Below, in pieces: positions 8,056 to 17,541 of a DNA stretch of 32,811 nucleotides; the first letter of the stretch is position 1, and the number at the start of each line of letters is the position of its first letter. The DNA lies in the NCBI GenBank assembly GCA_903837595.1, contig CAILVI010000360.1:1-32811 (forward strand). The letters run 5' to 3'. The DNA comes from an uncultured Thiodictyon sp. (GTDB taxonomy: Bacteria; Pseudomonadota; Gammaproteobacteria; Chromatiales; Chromatiaceae). The position numbers and the translations under genes were made by a program. Below the pieces are notes generated by a model, which saw only the letters and a list, made by a program, of their open reading frames with translations, was not told the DNA's origin and did no database searches.

Positions 8056-8084
8056 ATTATAGTAGGTCGCCGCGGCGTTGTCAC
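8056..8084 (-). promoter_or_regulatory. Strong promoter of the cysT-leuZ tRNA unit
   Basis: On the minus strand GTGACA (8079-8084) is followed after exactly 17 bases by a perfect TATAAT (8056-8061). Transcription would start near 8049, only about 4 bases before the mature tRNA-Cys 5' end. The segment after the -10 box is GC-rich, as in stringently controlled stable-RNA promoters. Confidence 0.75.
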
Positions 8085-8123
8085 CACACCGATGCACCAG
8101 CGAGGAGGCAGACGGGATTCCAC

Positions 8124-9077
8124 TCAAAACGCAGCGATGAAGGCCGCCGTGAAGCGGTCATAGTCCGTGTCGGGCAGGTGATTGATTCCCGCCGCGGCCG
8201 CGCGCCCGCCGCCGGTCGCGAATTGGCGGCACAGTTGATCAGCGCCCTGCGGACGGGCCAGCGGCGCGCGCACGCTCACCAGGAAGCCGCCCTGCGGCAA
8301 TTGCGTCAGCAGGGCATGGGCACGCCCCGGCGCCTGCTGTGCCAGCGCGTTGGCAAACACGCCGCCGACGCGACGCGCCCACGGCTCACCGGGCAGGATG
8401 TGCAGGCAGTGGCGCTCGAGCGCAAGTGTCGGCACGGCACCCTGCGCCCGCGCCATGTCATGCGCGTAGCCGTCACGCAGAAGCGGATAGGTTGGGTCCT
8501 CGCGCATGAAGGCCAACGGGTCGGCATAGGGGCGCAGGCGCCGATACAGCTCATCCGGGGGACAATGCAAATCGGTCACTTCGGCACCGTAGCCATTGTA
8601 ATTGATGCAGATGCCCAGTTCCCGCAGGCGTTCCAACTCAGGCCCCGCCAGTCCGAGCACAGCGGCGGCGCGCCGGGCCGCGGCATCGAAATTGTCGCCG
8701 AAGGTGCCGACGACCGCCCAGGCGCGAAAGCGCCCGCCGAGAAATTCATCGACCAGCAGGCTCGTGCCCTTGTCCGTACCGGTCTCGATGTGGCAAGCGA
8801 ACCCGGGATGACGGGGAATCTCGCCAGAATAGTGGTGGTCGAAATAGCGCACCCGAGCACCCGCGGCCAAGACCCGGGCGAGGGCCACGCGATTCTTGTC
8901 CAGCGCGATATCGAGCACGGTGACCTGGTCCCCGGCACTGGCCGGGACGCGCTCCAGCAGCGCGATGTCGCGCTTGACCCCGGTCACCAGGGTACTGTCC
9001 AAGGGCTGCGCGAACCGCAGTTGCAGCAACGCGCAGATGCCGTCCGCGTCACCGTTAAAAACATCAAACTGGGTCAT
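8124..9077 (-). CDS. DHH-family phosphoesterase
   Basis: This 317-residue protein belongs to the DHH phosphoesterase superfamily (RecJ/nanoRNase/pyrophosphatase relatives), metal-dependent phosphodiesterases. Motif I is DVFNGDADG (5-13), motif II includes Asp56 in VLDIALD, and the signature DHH is at 80-82. A C-terminal DHHA1-like motif GGGRAAAAG starts near 289, with Arg where GGGH is usual. It is shorter than RecJ and lacks CBS domains, so it resembles small nanoRNase/pAp phosphatase-like proteins, but the substrate cannot be read from sequence. AAGG lies about 7 bases before the ATG. It is divergent from ndk across a 263-base spacer that must hold both promoters. Confidence 0.82.
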   Translation of the reverse strand: MTQFDVFNGDADGICALLQLRFAQPLDSTLVTGVKRDIALLERVPASAGDQVTVLDIALDKNRVALARVLAAGARVRYFDHHYSGEIPRHPGFACHIETGTDKGTSLLVDEFLGGRFRAWAVVGTFGDNFDAAARRAAAVLGLAGPELERLRELGICINYNGYGAEVTDLHCPPDELYRRLRPYADPLAFMREDPTYPLLRDGYAHDMARAQGAVPTLALERHCLHILPGEPWARRVGGVFANALAQQAPGRAHALLTQLPQGGFLVSVRAPLARPQGADQLCRQFATGGGRAAAAGINHLPDTDYDRFTAAFIAAF

Positions 9078-9340
9078 GCTATACCTTCAGAATATTAAGT
9101 TTTTTGACGCCCTGACAGACTGCGGCCGCAGCCAACGGACACCCGACCACAGACTGCAGCCGCCCCTCGGCGTCAGTAAAAGATGCCCGCCATTGCCGCT
9201 CACTCCCCTAGCCGGTAGACTGCGCGTCTTGCCTTGCCCCGGTCCGCATCTGCCGGTGGCCAGTGCCGGGTGACGGCCCGTCGCCCCGGACACACCATTA
9301 TCCCCGCGGACACCCTCGAACACCTCTATCTGGAGTCCTC

Positions 9341-9769
9341 ATGCCCGTCGAACGCACCCTTTCCATTATCAAGCCGAATGCCGTCGCCAAGGATGCCATC
9401 GGGGCCATCCTGAGCCGCTTCGAGACCGCCGGCCTGCGCATCGTCGCCGCCCGCATGCTGCACCTCAGCCATGAACAGGCCAGCGCCTTCTATGGGGTGC
9501 ACCAAGGCAAACCGTTCTTCGATGAACTGGTGGGGTTCATGACCTCCGGACCCGTGGTGGCCCTGGCCCTGGAAGGCGAGGACGCGGTCGCCAAGAACCG
9601 GGAGATCATGGGCGCCACCAACCCGGCCAATGCTGCCCCCGGGACCATCCGCGCGGACTTCGCCGACTCCTTTACGGAAAATGCGGTCCATGGCTCCGAC
9701 GCCCCGGACACCGCGGCGGTCGAGATCGCATTCTTCTTCCCGGAGGGTGTCTGCCCGCGCACGCGCTGA
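9341..9769 (+). CDS. ndk: Nucleoside diphosphate kinase
   Basis: Ndk transfers the gamma phosphate of ATP to other nucleoside diphosphates through a phospho-histidine, balancing nucleotide pools in the cytoplasm. The product is 142 residues, the usual size. It begins [15 protein letters not shown], contains the nucleotide-binding [17 protein letters not shown] segment (91-107), and has the active-site NAVHGSD with His117. The start at 9341 is chosen because GGAG lies just upstream and the family start ([11 protein letters not shown]) begins here; the frame is open further upstream, but that part is not conserved. It is the first gene of the conserved cluster leading to der. Confidence 0.97.
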   Translation: MPVERTLSIIKPNAVAKDAIGAILSRFETAGLRIVAARMLHLSHEQASAFYGVHQGKPFFDELVGFMTSGPVVALALEGEDAVAKNREIMGATNPANAAPGTIRADFADSFTENAVHGSDAPDTAAVEIAFFFPEGVCPRTR

Positions 9770-9836
9770 CTGCCGCAATACTGCCGAGCCGTCAGATCAC
9801 CTCATTATTTGGATACACCAGTTGCTGAATAACCCC

Positions 9837-10940
9837 ATGGAAACCCCGGCCCCTAAGCCGAACCTGCTGGACCTGGACCTCGCCGCGTGCGCGGCCCTGG
9901 TGGCGGCACTCGGCTTCAAGGCCTTCCACGGGCGCAATTTGTTCAAGTGGATCCATAAGCACGGCATCATCGACTACGACCGCATGACCGACTGCCCGAA
10001 GGGCCTGCGCGCGGCCTTGGACAGCGCGGTAACCTTGGGGTTGCCGCGCATTATCCACACCCAACCATCCGCCGACGGCACCATCAAATGGGTGATGGAA
10101 CTCGACGACGGCCAGCGGGTGGAGACGGTCTACATCCCCGAAGACGGACGCAGCACGCTGTGCGTCTCCTCCCAGGTGGGGTGTGCACTGAACTGCGCCT
10201 TCTGCGCCACCGCCCGGCAGGGATTCAATCGCAACCTGCGGGTGAGCGAGATCGTCGGCCAGGTCTGGCACGCCACCCGCCAACGAGGGGTTGCGCCGAC
10301 CAATGTGGTCATGATGGGCATGGGTGAGCCGCTCGCGAACTTCGAGGCCGTGGTCACGGCGATGGCCGTCATGCAGGACGACCTGGCCTACAATCTCTCC
10401 AAATACCGGGTGACCCTGAGCACCTCCGGTATCGTGCCCAATATCTATCGGTTGCGCGAGGTCTGCGACGTCTCACTGGCGGTGTCGCTGCATGCGCCCA
10501 ACAACCCGCTGCGCGACGAACTGGTGCCGATCAATCGCAAATATCCACTGGAAGAACTGCTGCCCGCCTGTCGCGCCTACCTCGCCGCAGACCAGCGGCG
10601 CAAGATCACCTGGGAATATGTGATGCTGGACGGCATCAACGACAGCCTCCAGCATGCCAAACAATTGATCCGGTTACTGGAGGGCACCCCCTCCAAGCTC
10701 AATCTGATCCCCTTCAATCCGTTTCCCGGCAGCGGTTTCGCCGCCACGCCGCCGGAGCGCCTGGCGGTCTTCCGTGAGCGACTGATGCGCTCTGGCCTGC
10801 TGGTCTTCACCCGCAAAACACGCGGCGACGAGATCGCCGCCGCGTGTGGGCAATTGGTCGGCCGGGTGGACGACCGCACCCGGCGCGGCACCCACCCGAT
10901 CCCCGTCGCCATGCCCCAGTTGGGCCTAGCAAGCCGATGA
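9837..10940 (+). CDS. rlmN: Dual-specificity 23S rRNA/tRNA adenine-C2 methyltransferase RlmN
   Basis: RlmN is a radical-SAM enzyme that methylates C2 of A2503 in 23S rRNA and A37 in some tRNAs, tuning translation fidelity. The 367-residue product has the iron-sulfur motif CALNCAFC (Cys116, Cys120, Cys123). It also has FNRNLRVSEIVGQVW, the GMGEPLAN motif and a C-terminal TRGDEIAAACGQL whose cysteine (about 337) is the methyl-carrying residue of the family. The ATG at 9837 gives the usual N terminus. No strong ribosome site precedes it, which suggests coupling with ndk 67 bases upstream. Its stop overlaps the pilW start (ATGA). Confidence 0.97.
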   Translation: METPAPKPNLLDLDLAACAALVAALGFKAFHGRNLFKWIHKHGIIDYDRMTDCPKGLRAALDSAVTLGLPRIIHTQPSADGTIKWVMELDDGQRVETVYIPEDGRSTLCVSSQVGCALNCAFCATARQGFNRNLRVSEIVGQVWHATRQRGVAPTNVVMMGMGEPLANFEAVVTAMAVMQDDLAYNLSKYRVTLSTSGIVPNIYRLREVCDVSLAVSLHAPNNPLRDELVPINRKYPLEELLPACRAYLAADQRRKITWEYVMLDGINDSLQHAKQLIRLLEGTPSKLNLIPFNPFPGSGFAATPPERLAVFRERLMRSGLLVFTRKTRGDEIAAACGQLVGRVDDRTRRGTHPIPVAMPQLGLASR

Positions 10941-11731
10941 CAATTGACATGAGCCGGACCTTTAGATATACCGCCGCGGCGACCCGGGCCTGCTGCGCCG
11001 CCTGTCTGACGCTGGCCGCCTGTAGCCATCAGGCACCCCTGCGGACGGAGGCGCAAAACTCCGTTGCGATCGGCGATCAGAGCACTCCGGCAGACATCTA
11101 TTCCGCCATGGCCGGAGAGTATTACAAACTCGGGCAACTCGACATCGCGCAGCAACAGGCCAACAAGGCCATCACCGCGGACAAACAAAACCCCCGTGGC
11201 TATTACATGATTGCCATCATTTACGAACGCACGGGTCAACCGGCCCTCGCCGAGGAGAACTTCAAGCGGGCCTTGACACTCGCCCCCAAGAACTCCGATA
11301 TATTGAATGCCTACGGCAATTTTTTCTGCTCCCAGCGCCGCACCGCCGAGGCCCAGGCGCAGTTTGCCAAAGCGATCGAGAACCCGCTCTATACGACGCC
11401 GTGGGTCGCCATGACCAACGCCGGCACCTGTGCCCGCAATGCAGGTAATCTCACCCAGGCGGAGGCGGACTACCGCCGTGCCCTGGCGGCCAATCCCAGC
11501 TTCGGTCCAGCCCTCGCGGAAATGGCGGGCATCGAACTCGGGCGCGGCAACGCCAAGGCCGCCAAAGGCGCCGTGGATCGCTTTTTCCAGGCCAACGCCC
11601 CCGAACCCCGGGCGCTGCTACTGGCCGCCAAGACCGAGCGCAAGCTGGGCAACACCAAGGCCGCCGCGACCTATGAGCAGATTTTGCGGCAAAAATTTCC
11701 GGACGCACCCGAACTTCGGGACCTTAAATGA
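10937..11731 (+). CDS. pilW: Type IV pilus biogenesis/stability lipoprotein PilW (PilF)
   Basis: PilW/PilF is an outer-membrane TPR lipoprotein required for multimerisation of the PilQ secretin of type IV pili. The 264-residue product has a short signal ending in a lipobox (LTLAAC, Cys29) and then repeated TPR units (about 58-255). These include YYKLGQLDIAQQQANKAI, family-typical NAYGNFFCSQ, and TTPWVAMTNAGTCARNAG. The ATG at 10937 overlaps the rlmN stop; a second in-frame ATG at 10949 is also possible. Its place between rlmN and rodZ is the standard gammaproteobacterial order. It implies that type IV pili are made from genes elsewhere. Confidence 0.93.
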   Translation: MTIDMSRTFRYTAAATRACCAACLTLAACSHQAPLRTEAQNSVAIGDQSTPADIYSAMAGEYYKLGQLDIAQQQANKAITADKQNPRGYYMIAIIYERTGQPALAEENFKRALTLAPKNSDILNAYGNFFCSQRRTAEAQAQFAKAIENPLYTTPWVAMTNAGTCARNAGNLTQAEADYRRALAANPSFGPALAEMAGIELGRGNAKAAKGAVDRFFQANAPEPRALLLAAKTERKLGNTKAAATYEQILRQKFPDAPELRDLK

Positions 11732-11741
11732 GCCCCTTGCG

Positions 11742-12710
11742 ATGAATCCAACTCAAGCCATCAGCCCGGACGACCAGAAGGTCGTCGAGTTCTCTGAGAA
11801 CCCCGGCCGCCGTCTGCGCGTGCAACGCCAGTCCCGCGGCATTGAAGTCGAGCGTATCGCCGCCCAACTGCATCTGCGGGTGGCCGCGGTGGAGGCACTG
11901 GAGCAGGACCGCTATCAGGACCTCCCAGGCCCCGTGTTCGTCACCGGCTACCTGCGAAACTACGCGCGCCTGGTAGGCCTCGACCCGGAGCCCCTGATCG
12001 CCACCTACCGAGCGGCCAATCCAGCGGCGGAGCCGACCGGCCTGCGCGTCAGTCCGCTGCCCCGGCAGGAAATCGGCAGCGGCCATATCCTGGTGCGCCT
12101 GATCAGCCTCGCGCTGTTGGCCGCGGTGATCGCCATGCTCGTGCTGTGGTGGCAGAGCCGCAGCGACTTGCTGTCCTCAGCGCCGCCCGGGGAGGCGAGC
12201 GGCCTCGCACGCACAGCGCCGGCCGGCCAGCTGCCGCTGAACCGCCCGCCGGGGCCGGCCGCGCCAGAGGCGGTCGCGACCAGCCCCACCCTGCCGCTAC
12301 CGACGGCCACCGCAAGCCGCCCGGAACCCGGCAGCGATAACGCAACGCCCGTCAGCCGGACTCCGGCCCCCGCCACCGAGGCGCCGCCGACCCCGACTGC
12401 CGCCGCCAGCGGCGCCCAGGACACCCTCGCGACGCCCGCGGCACCGGCACCGGTCAACCCGACGGAGGTCGTCTTGACCTTCTCCAGCTCCAGTTGGATC
12501 AGCGTCCGCGACGCCGCGGGCAGCGCGCTCGTCAATGGGCAGATGCACAAGGGCGATACCCGGGTGTTGACCGGTAGCCCGCCCTATACACTCGTCATCG
12601 GCAATCCGGGGGCGATTGCGGTCACCGTCGGCGGTCGTCCCGCCAACCTCGGCCGCCACATTCCGGGCAACGCCAAGCGCTTCAAGTTCGACCCGAGAAA
12701 CCCGGAGTGA
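11742..12710 (+). CDS. rodZ: Cytoskeleton protein RodZ
   Basis: RodZ links the MreB cytoskeleton to the cell-wall elongation machinery. The 322-residue product has a cytoplasmic helix-turn-helix domain (about 18-90, with [19 protein letters not shown] and [17 protein letters not shown]). A single membrane helix lies at about 116-137, followed by a long Pro/Ala/Thr-rich periplasmic linker (about 145-250) and a C-terminal DUF4115 beta domain ([17 protein letters not shown] through [13 protein letters not shown]). All parts match RodZ in order. It begins 10 bases after the pilW stop, and its TGA overlaps the GTG of hisS. Confidence 0.93.
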   Translation: MNPTQAISPDDQKVVEFSENPGRRLRVQRQSRGIEVERIAAQLHLRVAAVEALEQDRYQDLPGPVFVTGYLRNYARLVGLDPEPLIATYRAANPAAEPTGLRVSPLPRQEIGSGHILVRLISLALLAAVIAMLVLWWQSRSDLLSSAPPGEASGLARTAPAGQLPLNRPPGPAAPEAVATSPTLPLPTATASRPEPGSDNATPVSRTPAPATEAPPTPTAAASGAQDTLATPAAPAPVNPTEVVLTFSSSSWISVRDAAGSALVNGQMHKGDTRVLTGSPPYTLVIGNPGAIAVTVGGRPANLGRHIPGNAKRFKFDPRNPE

Positions 12711-14020
12711 CCGCCCCACTCGACCCGACCCATCCCAGCGTCCCCGGCGGGAGCCGCAACATCCAGGCCATACGCGGGATGCACGACCTCCTGCCCGAGC
12801 GGGTCGGCACCTGGCAGCGTCTGGAGGACACCGCCCGGCAGGTGCTCGAGCGTTACGGCTATGCGGAGATCCGTACCCCGCTTGTGGAACTCACCGAGCT
12901 CTTCAAGCGCTCCATCGGCGAAGTCACGGACATCGTCGAGAAGGAGATGTATAGTTTCGCCGACCGTAACGGCGATTCATTGAGCCTGCGCCCCGAAGGC
13001 ACCGCCAGTTGTGTGCGGGCCGTCATTGAGAATGGCCTGCTGAACCAATCCCAGCGCCTCTGGTACCGCGGCCCCATGTTCCGCCACGAGCGCCCCCAGC
13101 GCGGGCGCTACCGGCAGTTCCACCAGATCGGGGTAGAGGTCTTTGGCCTGGCCGGGCCGGACATCGATCTGGAGGTCATCCTGCTCACGGCCCGGCTGTG
13201 GCGCGCCCTGGGGCTCGACGGCCTGCGTCTGGAGATCAACAGCCTGGGCGATGCGGCCGAGCGGGCTGCCTACCGCGAAGAACTGGTATGCTACCTGGAT
13301 AGGTACCGGGACCGGCTGGACGCGGACAGCCAACGGCGGCTCACCACCAACCCGTTGCGGGTACTCGACTCCAAGAGCCCGGAAACCCAGGCGATCGTCG
13401 CCGCGGCCCCCAGCCTCATGGATCGCCTGGAGACGCAGACACGCGACCACTTCGCGGCCATCTGCGCCGGACTCGATGCCGCCGCCGTCCCCTATTGCGT
13501 CAACCCGCGCTTGGTGCGCGGGCTGGACTACTACAACCGCACCGTCTTCGAATGGATCACCGACGACTTGGGCGCCCAAGGCACCGTCTGTGCCGGCGGG
13601 CGCTATGACGGGCTGGTTGCCCAACTGGGCGGACGCGATACGGCGGCCGTCGGCTTTGCGATGGGCATCGAGCGCCTGGTGGAGCTCATGGAACTGACCG
13701 GCGAAGGCGCGGCCCCGCAGCTTGACGCCTACTTCGTTGCCGTGGGTGAGTGGGCGCAGCGCCAGGCGCCAGTGCTGGCCGAGCGCTTGCGCGACGCCGC
13801 CCCCGGCGTGCGACTCATGACCCACTGCGGCGGCGGCAGTTTCAAGAGCCAGTTCAAACGCGCGGACAAGAGCGGGGCGCGCTATGCGCTGGTGATCGGG
13901 GACAGCGAACTGGAGCGCGGCGTAATCGGGGTGAAGGCGCTGCGCGAGGAAGCCGAGCAACAGGAATTACCCCTCGCCGCGACCGCAGCCTTCCTGTCCG
14001 CGAGCCAGCAGTCGACGTGA
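12707..14020 (+). CDS. hisS: Histidyl-tRNA synthetase
   Basis: HisRS charges tRNA-His with histidine and is an essential class II synthetase. The product is up to 437 residues. It has the N-terminal [13 protein letters not shown] (18-30), motif 2 around [20 protein letters not shown], HisA motif [13 protein letters not shown] and motif 3 [11 protein letters not shown], then an anticodon-binding domain (about 330-425). The GTG at 12707 overlaps the rodZ stop and adds about 17 residues before the conserved N terminus, so a slightly later start cannot be excluded. In many gammaproteobacteria ispG lies between rodZ and hisS; here there is no room for it. Confidence 0.96.
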   Translation: MTAPLDPTHPSVPGGSRNIQAIRGMHDLLPERVGTWQRLEDTARQVLERYGYAEIRTPLVELTELFKRSIGEVTDIVEKEMYSFADRNGDSLSLRPEGTASCVRAVIENGLLNQSQRLWYRGPMFRHERPQRGRYRQFHQIGVEVFGLAGPDIDLEVILLTARLWRALGLDGLRLEINSLGDAAERAAYREELVCYLDRYRDRLDADSQRRLTTNPLRVLDSKSPETQAIVAAAPSLMDRLETQTRDHFAAICAGLDAAAVPYCVNPRLVRGLDYYNRTVFEWITDDLGAQGTVCAGGRYDGLVAQLGGRDTAAVGFAMGIERLVELMELTGEGAAPQLDAYFVAVGEWAQRQAPVLAERLRDAAPGVRLMTHCGGGSFKSQFKRADKSGARYALVIGDSELERGVIGVKALREEAEQQELPLAATAAFLSASQQST

Positions 14021-14054
14021 GACGAGTGCCCAAACCCCTTAAAGGAAATTGAGC

Positions 14055-14684
14055 GTGAGCGAATACGAAACCGACGACGAGAAGGTCGAGTCCATCAAGA
14101 AATGGTGGAAGGAAAACGGCACGTCCGTGGTGGCCGGGGTAGCGCTCGGCCTCGCGGTGGTGTTCGGCTGGCGCACCTGGACCGACCACCGCAACAGCGT
14201 GAGCGGTGAGGCGTCTGCGGCCTTTGAGCAACTACTGGCCAGTGCCGCCGCCGGCGACGTGAAATCCACCACGACGCAGGCACAACTCCTGCGCCAGGGG
14301 TATGCCAGCACCCCCTACCCGGCCTTTGGCGACTTGGTGGCCGCCAAGGTACTCTACGACAGTGGCGATACCGCCGCTGCCATGGCCGCCCTCCAGCAGG
14401 TCGTGGCCAAGGCCCCGGACCCGGCCCTCCAGACCCTGGCAGCCCTGCGGCTCGCGCGCATCCAACTCGCCGAGGGCCAACTCGACGCCACCGCCGCCAC
14501 CCTGGCCACCCATGACCACAGTGCGGCATTCGCGGGCGACTTCGCCGCCGTGCGCGGCGATCTCGCCGCCGCCCGCGGGGATACGGCCGGCGCCCGCGCC
14601 GCCTATGAGAAGGCCATCACCGCCGGGACCGGCCTCCCCCAACTGATCCGGCTCAAGCTCGATAATTTGCCCGCGCCCGGTTGA
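14055..14684 (+). CDS. yfgM: YfgM-like periplasmic TPR protein (Sec translocon ancillary)
   Basis: This 209-residue inner-membrane protein has a short cytoplasmic start, one membrane helix (about 24-40, SVVAGVALGLAVVFGWR) and a periplasmic TPR-like region, matching YfgM/TPR_21. The characteristic start EKVESIKKWWKENG is present. In E. coli YfgM associates with PpiD and the SecYEG translocon and links to periplasmic chaperones. I choose GTG 14055 because AAGGA lies 8 bases upstream; the TTG at 14049 is too close to it. The gene sits between hisS and bamB in the standard order, with bamB starting 15 bases after it. Confidence 0.92.
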   Translation: MSEYETDDEKVESIKKWWKENGTSVVAGVALGLAVVFGWRTWTDHRNSVSGEASAAFEQLLASAAAGDVKSTTTQAQLLRQGYASTPYPAFGDLVAAKVLYDSGDTAAAMAALQQVVAKAPDPALQTLAALRLARIQLAEGQLDATAATLATHDHSAAFAGDFAAVRGDLAAARGDTAGARAAYEKAITAGTGLPQLIRLKLDNLPAPG

Positions 14685-14698
14685 GGCCGCCCCACACC

Positions 14699-16060
14699 AT
14701 GTTCACTCGGCATCCACGTCAAGCCCCCCGGCCAGACCACCGCTCGCTGCGTGCCTGGGCCGCGCTCCTGATCGCCGCCACCCTGGCCGGATGCAGCTAC
14801 ATCCCCTGGTTGGGCGGTGAAAAAGACCCGACCCCACCGACCAAGTTGGCGACCATCGCCCCCGAGGTCACCGCCACCACCCTGTGGTCGGCGCGCCTGA
14901 CCAAGGGCAGTGAGGAGCGGCGCCTCGACCTGGTCCCGGCGATCGGCGGCGGGCGCGTCTATGTCGCCGACGCCCGCGGCAAGGTGGTCGCCGCGAATGC
15001 GGACACCGGGCACGTCCTGTGGGAGCAGACCACCAAACTGCCGCTCAGCGCTGGCCCGGAGTTGAGCGGCAATCACCTGATCCTGGGGACCAGCAACGGG
15101 CTGGTGATCGCGCTGTCCACCGCCGACGGCAAGGAGCAATGGCGCACCCTGGTCAACGGCGAGGTCCTCTCGGTACCGCGTAGCACCGGCGACGGCAAAG
15201 TCGTCGTCCATACCCTGGACGACACCGTCTTTGGACTCGACGAGGCCAAGGGCACGGAACTCTGGCGGGCCACTTACCCAGCGCCGATCCTGACGCTGCG
15301 CGGCAGCAGCACCCCGGTCATCGTCCCCAAGGGCGTCATCGTCGGGCTCGCCGGCGGCAAACTGGTCAAGCTCGACACCGCCGACGGCGCGCCGCTCTGG
15401 GAGGTGATCATCACCCCACCCAGCGGACGCTCGGAACTGGCCCGTATTACCGATATCGACGCCGACCCGGTCGTGATCGGGCGTGTGGTCCTGGTCGGTA
15501 CCTACAACGGTGACCTGGCGGCGGTCGACCTGGAGGGCGGCACCGTCCTGTGGCGCCGCAGCCTGTCCTCCCACGCCGGGCTCGCCGCCACCGACGCCAA
15601 CCTGTTCATCACCGATTCGCAGGACTTGGTCTGGGGGGCGGACCCGGCGAGCGGCGCCGGGCGCTGGAAGCAAGAGCGGCTGCGCTACCGCCAGCTCACC
15701 GCCCCGACCCTCACCGGCAACCTCATCGCGCTGGGTGACCTGGAGGGCTGGCTGCACCTGATCGCCCAGACCGATGGCCGCCTGGTCGGTCGCACCCGGA
15801 TCACCAAGCGCGCCATCACCACTCCCCCGGTGGTGGCTGGCGGGCGGCTCTATGTCTACGCGACCGACGGCACCCTGGCCGCGCTCGCCACCGGCACGGC
15901 GCCCGCCGGCGGCGCTCGCGGCGGCGCTCAAGCCGCGGTGGCCGCCGACCTGACCAACCAACCGACGCAGGTCACTAAGAGCACGCCGGACATGCCCGCG
16001 ACACCACGACCGGTGCCCGGGCCGACACCCCAAACTGCGACCCCGGCAAGACCCCGGTGA
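14699..16060 (+). CDS. bamB: Outer membrane protein assembly factor BamB
   Basis: BamB is the beta-propeller lipoprotein of the BAM complex, which folds outer-membrane proteins. The 453-residue product has a signal ending in LAGC (lipid-modified Cys32). Repeated PQQ-like blades follow, with motifs such as YVADARGKVVAANADTGHVL, VIALSTADGKEQW, VFGLDEAKGTELW and LAAVDLEGGTVLW. The C terminus, about 60 residues after the last blade, is a low-complexity Ala/Gly/Pro/Thr tail not found in E. coli BamB. The ATG at 14699 is preferred; a TTG at 14681 overlapping the yfgM stop is the alternative. It is followed by der, as in most gammaproteobacteria. Confidence 0.95.
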   Translation: MFTRHPRQAPRPDHRSLRAWAALLIAATLAGCSYIPWLGGEKDPTPPTKLATIAPEVTATTLWSARLTKGSEERRLDLVPAIGGGRVYVADARGKVVAANADTGHVLWEQTTKLPLSAGPELSGNHLILGTSNGLVIALSTADGKEQWRTLVNGEVLSVPRSTGDGKVVVHTLDDTVFGLDEAKGTELWRATYPAPILTLRGSSTPVIVPKGVIVGLAGGKLVKLDTADGAPLWEVIITPPSGRSELARITDIDADPVVIGRVVLVGTYNGDLAAVDLEGGTVLWRRSLSSHAGLAATDANLFITDSQDLVWGADPASGAGRWKQERLRYRQLTAPTLTGNLIALGDLEGWLHLIAQTDGRLVGRTRITKRAITTPPVVAGGRLYVYATDGTLAALATGTAPAGGARGGAQAAVAADLTNQPTQVTKSTPDMPATPRPVPGPTPQTATPARPR

Positions 16061-16105
16061 CGCCCCCCAACCCAGCCCGTAACACACACTAGAGGCACCT
16101 CCGAC

Positions 16106-17524
16106 ATGCTGCCCGTCATCACCCTGGTGGGCCGTCCGAATGTCGGCAAATCCACCCTGTTCAACCGCCTCACACAGACGCGGGACGCCCTGGTTGCCAA
16201 CTTCCCCGGACTCACCCGCGACCGCCAGTACGGCGTAGGCCGCGTCGGCCCCCGCCCCTATGTGGTGGTGGACACCGGCGGCATCAGCTTCGACGTGGAC
16301 GGGGTCGCGGCCCTGATGCAGCGTCAGGTCCAGGCCGCCATTGAAGAGGCCGACCAGATCATCTTCCTGGTCGACGCGAAGGACGGCCTCACCGCCGGCG
16401 ACCACGAGATCGCCGAGCGCCTGCGCCGGCTCGGCAAACCCTTGAGCCTGGTCGTCAACAAGGCCGATCACGCCGAGCGCGAACTGGTCGCCGCCGAGTT
16501 CCATGCACTCGGGCTCGGCGATCCCATCCCCATCTCCGCCAGTCAGGGGCGCGGGGTGAAGACCCTCATGGAAGGCCTGCTGGAGGAATTGGAATTCCGC
16601 GCCGCGCAGAACGTCCCCGACCCCGATGTCATTGAGGAACCCACCGGGGCGGATGAGGGCATCAAGGTGGCCGTGGTCGGCCGGCCCAATGCCGGCAAGT
16701 CCACCCTGATCAACCGGCTGTTGGGCGAAGAGCGTCTGGTCACCTGCGACCTGCCCGGCACCACCCGCGACAGCATCTTCATCCCGGTCGAATACCGCGG
16801 ACGCCGCTATACGCTGATTGACACCGCCGGCGTGCGGCGCCGCGGCAAGGTCACGGAGGTGATCGAGAAGTTCAGCATCATCAAGACGCTCCAGGCCATC
16901 GAGGCGTGCAACGTCATCATTATGGTGCTGGATGCCCATGAGGGCATCGGCGAACAGGACGCGAACCTGGCCGGCCATATCGTCGACAGCGGGCGCGCGC
17001 TGGTGGTGGCCATCAACAAATGGGACGGGCTGGATACGGAGGCCCGCGCCCAGGTGCATACCCAGATCGAGCGCAAGCTCGGCTTTCTCGATTTCGCCGC
17101 CCAGCATCGCATCTCCGCCCTGCACGGCAGCGGCGTGGGGCTGCTGTTGGACGAGGTCGACAAGGCCTACGCCAACGCCATGCGCGACATCTCCACCCCC
17201 GAGATGACCCGCCTGCTGGAGTCCGCGGTGCAGGAGCACCAGCCGCCCCTGGTCCACGGCCGGCGGATCAAGCTGCGCTATGCCCACCAGGGCGGGCGCA
17301 ACCCGCCGCTCATCATCATCCACGGCAACCAGACCGAGAACGTCCCGGACACCTACCGGCGCTATCTCATCAACCGCTTCCGCAAGGAACTGGCGCTGTT
17401 CGGTACGCCGCTGCGCATCGAGTTCAAGAGCGGCACCAACCCCTACAAGGGCCTGAAGAACAACCTGACCGAGCGGCAGATCAAGCACCGGGCGCGACTC
17501 AAGGCGTACGTCAGGCGTAAGTAG
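16106..17524 (+). CDS. der: Ribosome biogenesis GTPase Der (EngA)
   Basis: Der is an essential double-GTPase needed for 50S ribosomal subunit maturation. The 472-residue product has two G domains. The first has GRPNVGKST at 9-17, DTGG and NKAD; the second has [13 protein letters not shown] and NKWD. A C-terminal KH-like domain ends in KAYVRRK. Length and order are canonical. AGAGG lies about 13 bases before the ATG. The strong opposite-strand open frame across bamB-der is only a GC-codon shadow. The core cluster ends here; the next gene, 17 bases on, is accessory. Confidence 0.97.
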   Translation: MLPVITLVGRPNVGKSTLFNRLTQTRDALVANFPGLTRDRQYGVGRVGPRPYVVVDTGGISFDVDGVAALMQRQVQAAIEEADQIIFLVDAKDGLTAGDHEIAERLRRLGKPLSLVVNKADHAERELVAAEFHALGLGDPIPISASQGRGVKTLMEGLLEELEFRAAQNVPDPDVIEEPTGADEGIKVAVVGRPNAGKSTLINRLLGEERLVTCDLPGTTRDSIFIPVEYRGRRYTLIDTAGVRRRGKVTEVIEKFSIIKTLQAIEACNVIIMVLDAHEGIGEQDANLAGHIVDSGRALVVAINKWDGLDTEARAQVHTQIERKLGFLDFAAQHRISALHGSGVGLLLDEVDKAYANAMRDISTPEMTRLLESAVQEHQPPLVHGRRIKLRYAHQGGRNPPLIIIHGNQTENVPDTYRRYLINRFRKELALFGTPLRIEFKSGTNPYKGLKNNLTERQIKHRARLKAYVRRK

Positions 17525-17541
17525 CTGGGGGCCGGATATCC

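Noticed and set aside
12977-13960. A 327-codon minus-strand frame in hisS, and similar ones in gpmI (21415-22701), birA (644-1885) and queD (27334-28026)
   Set aside because: All are antisense shadows of clear genes in high-GC DNA, without ribosome sites or known motifs.
14603-17488. A 961-codon open reading frame on the minus strand across bamB and der
   Set aside because: It lies fully antisense to two well-recognised genes. GC-rich codon bias with rare antisense stops explains it, and its sequence is Gly/Asp/Gln-rich without a recognisable domain.
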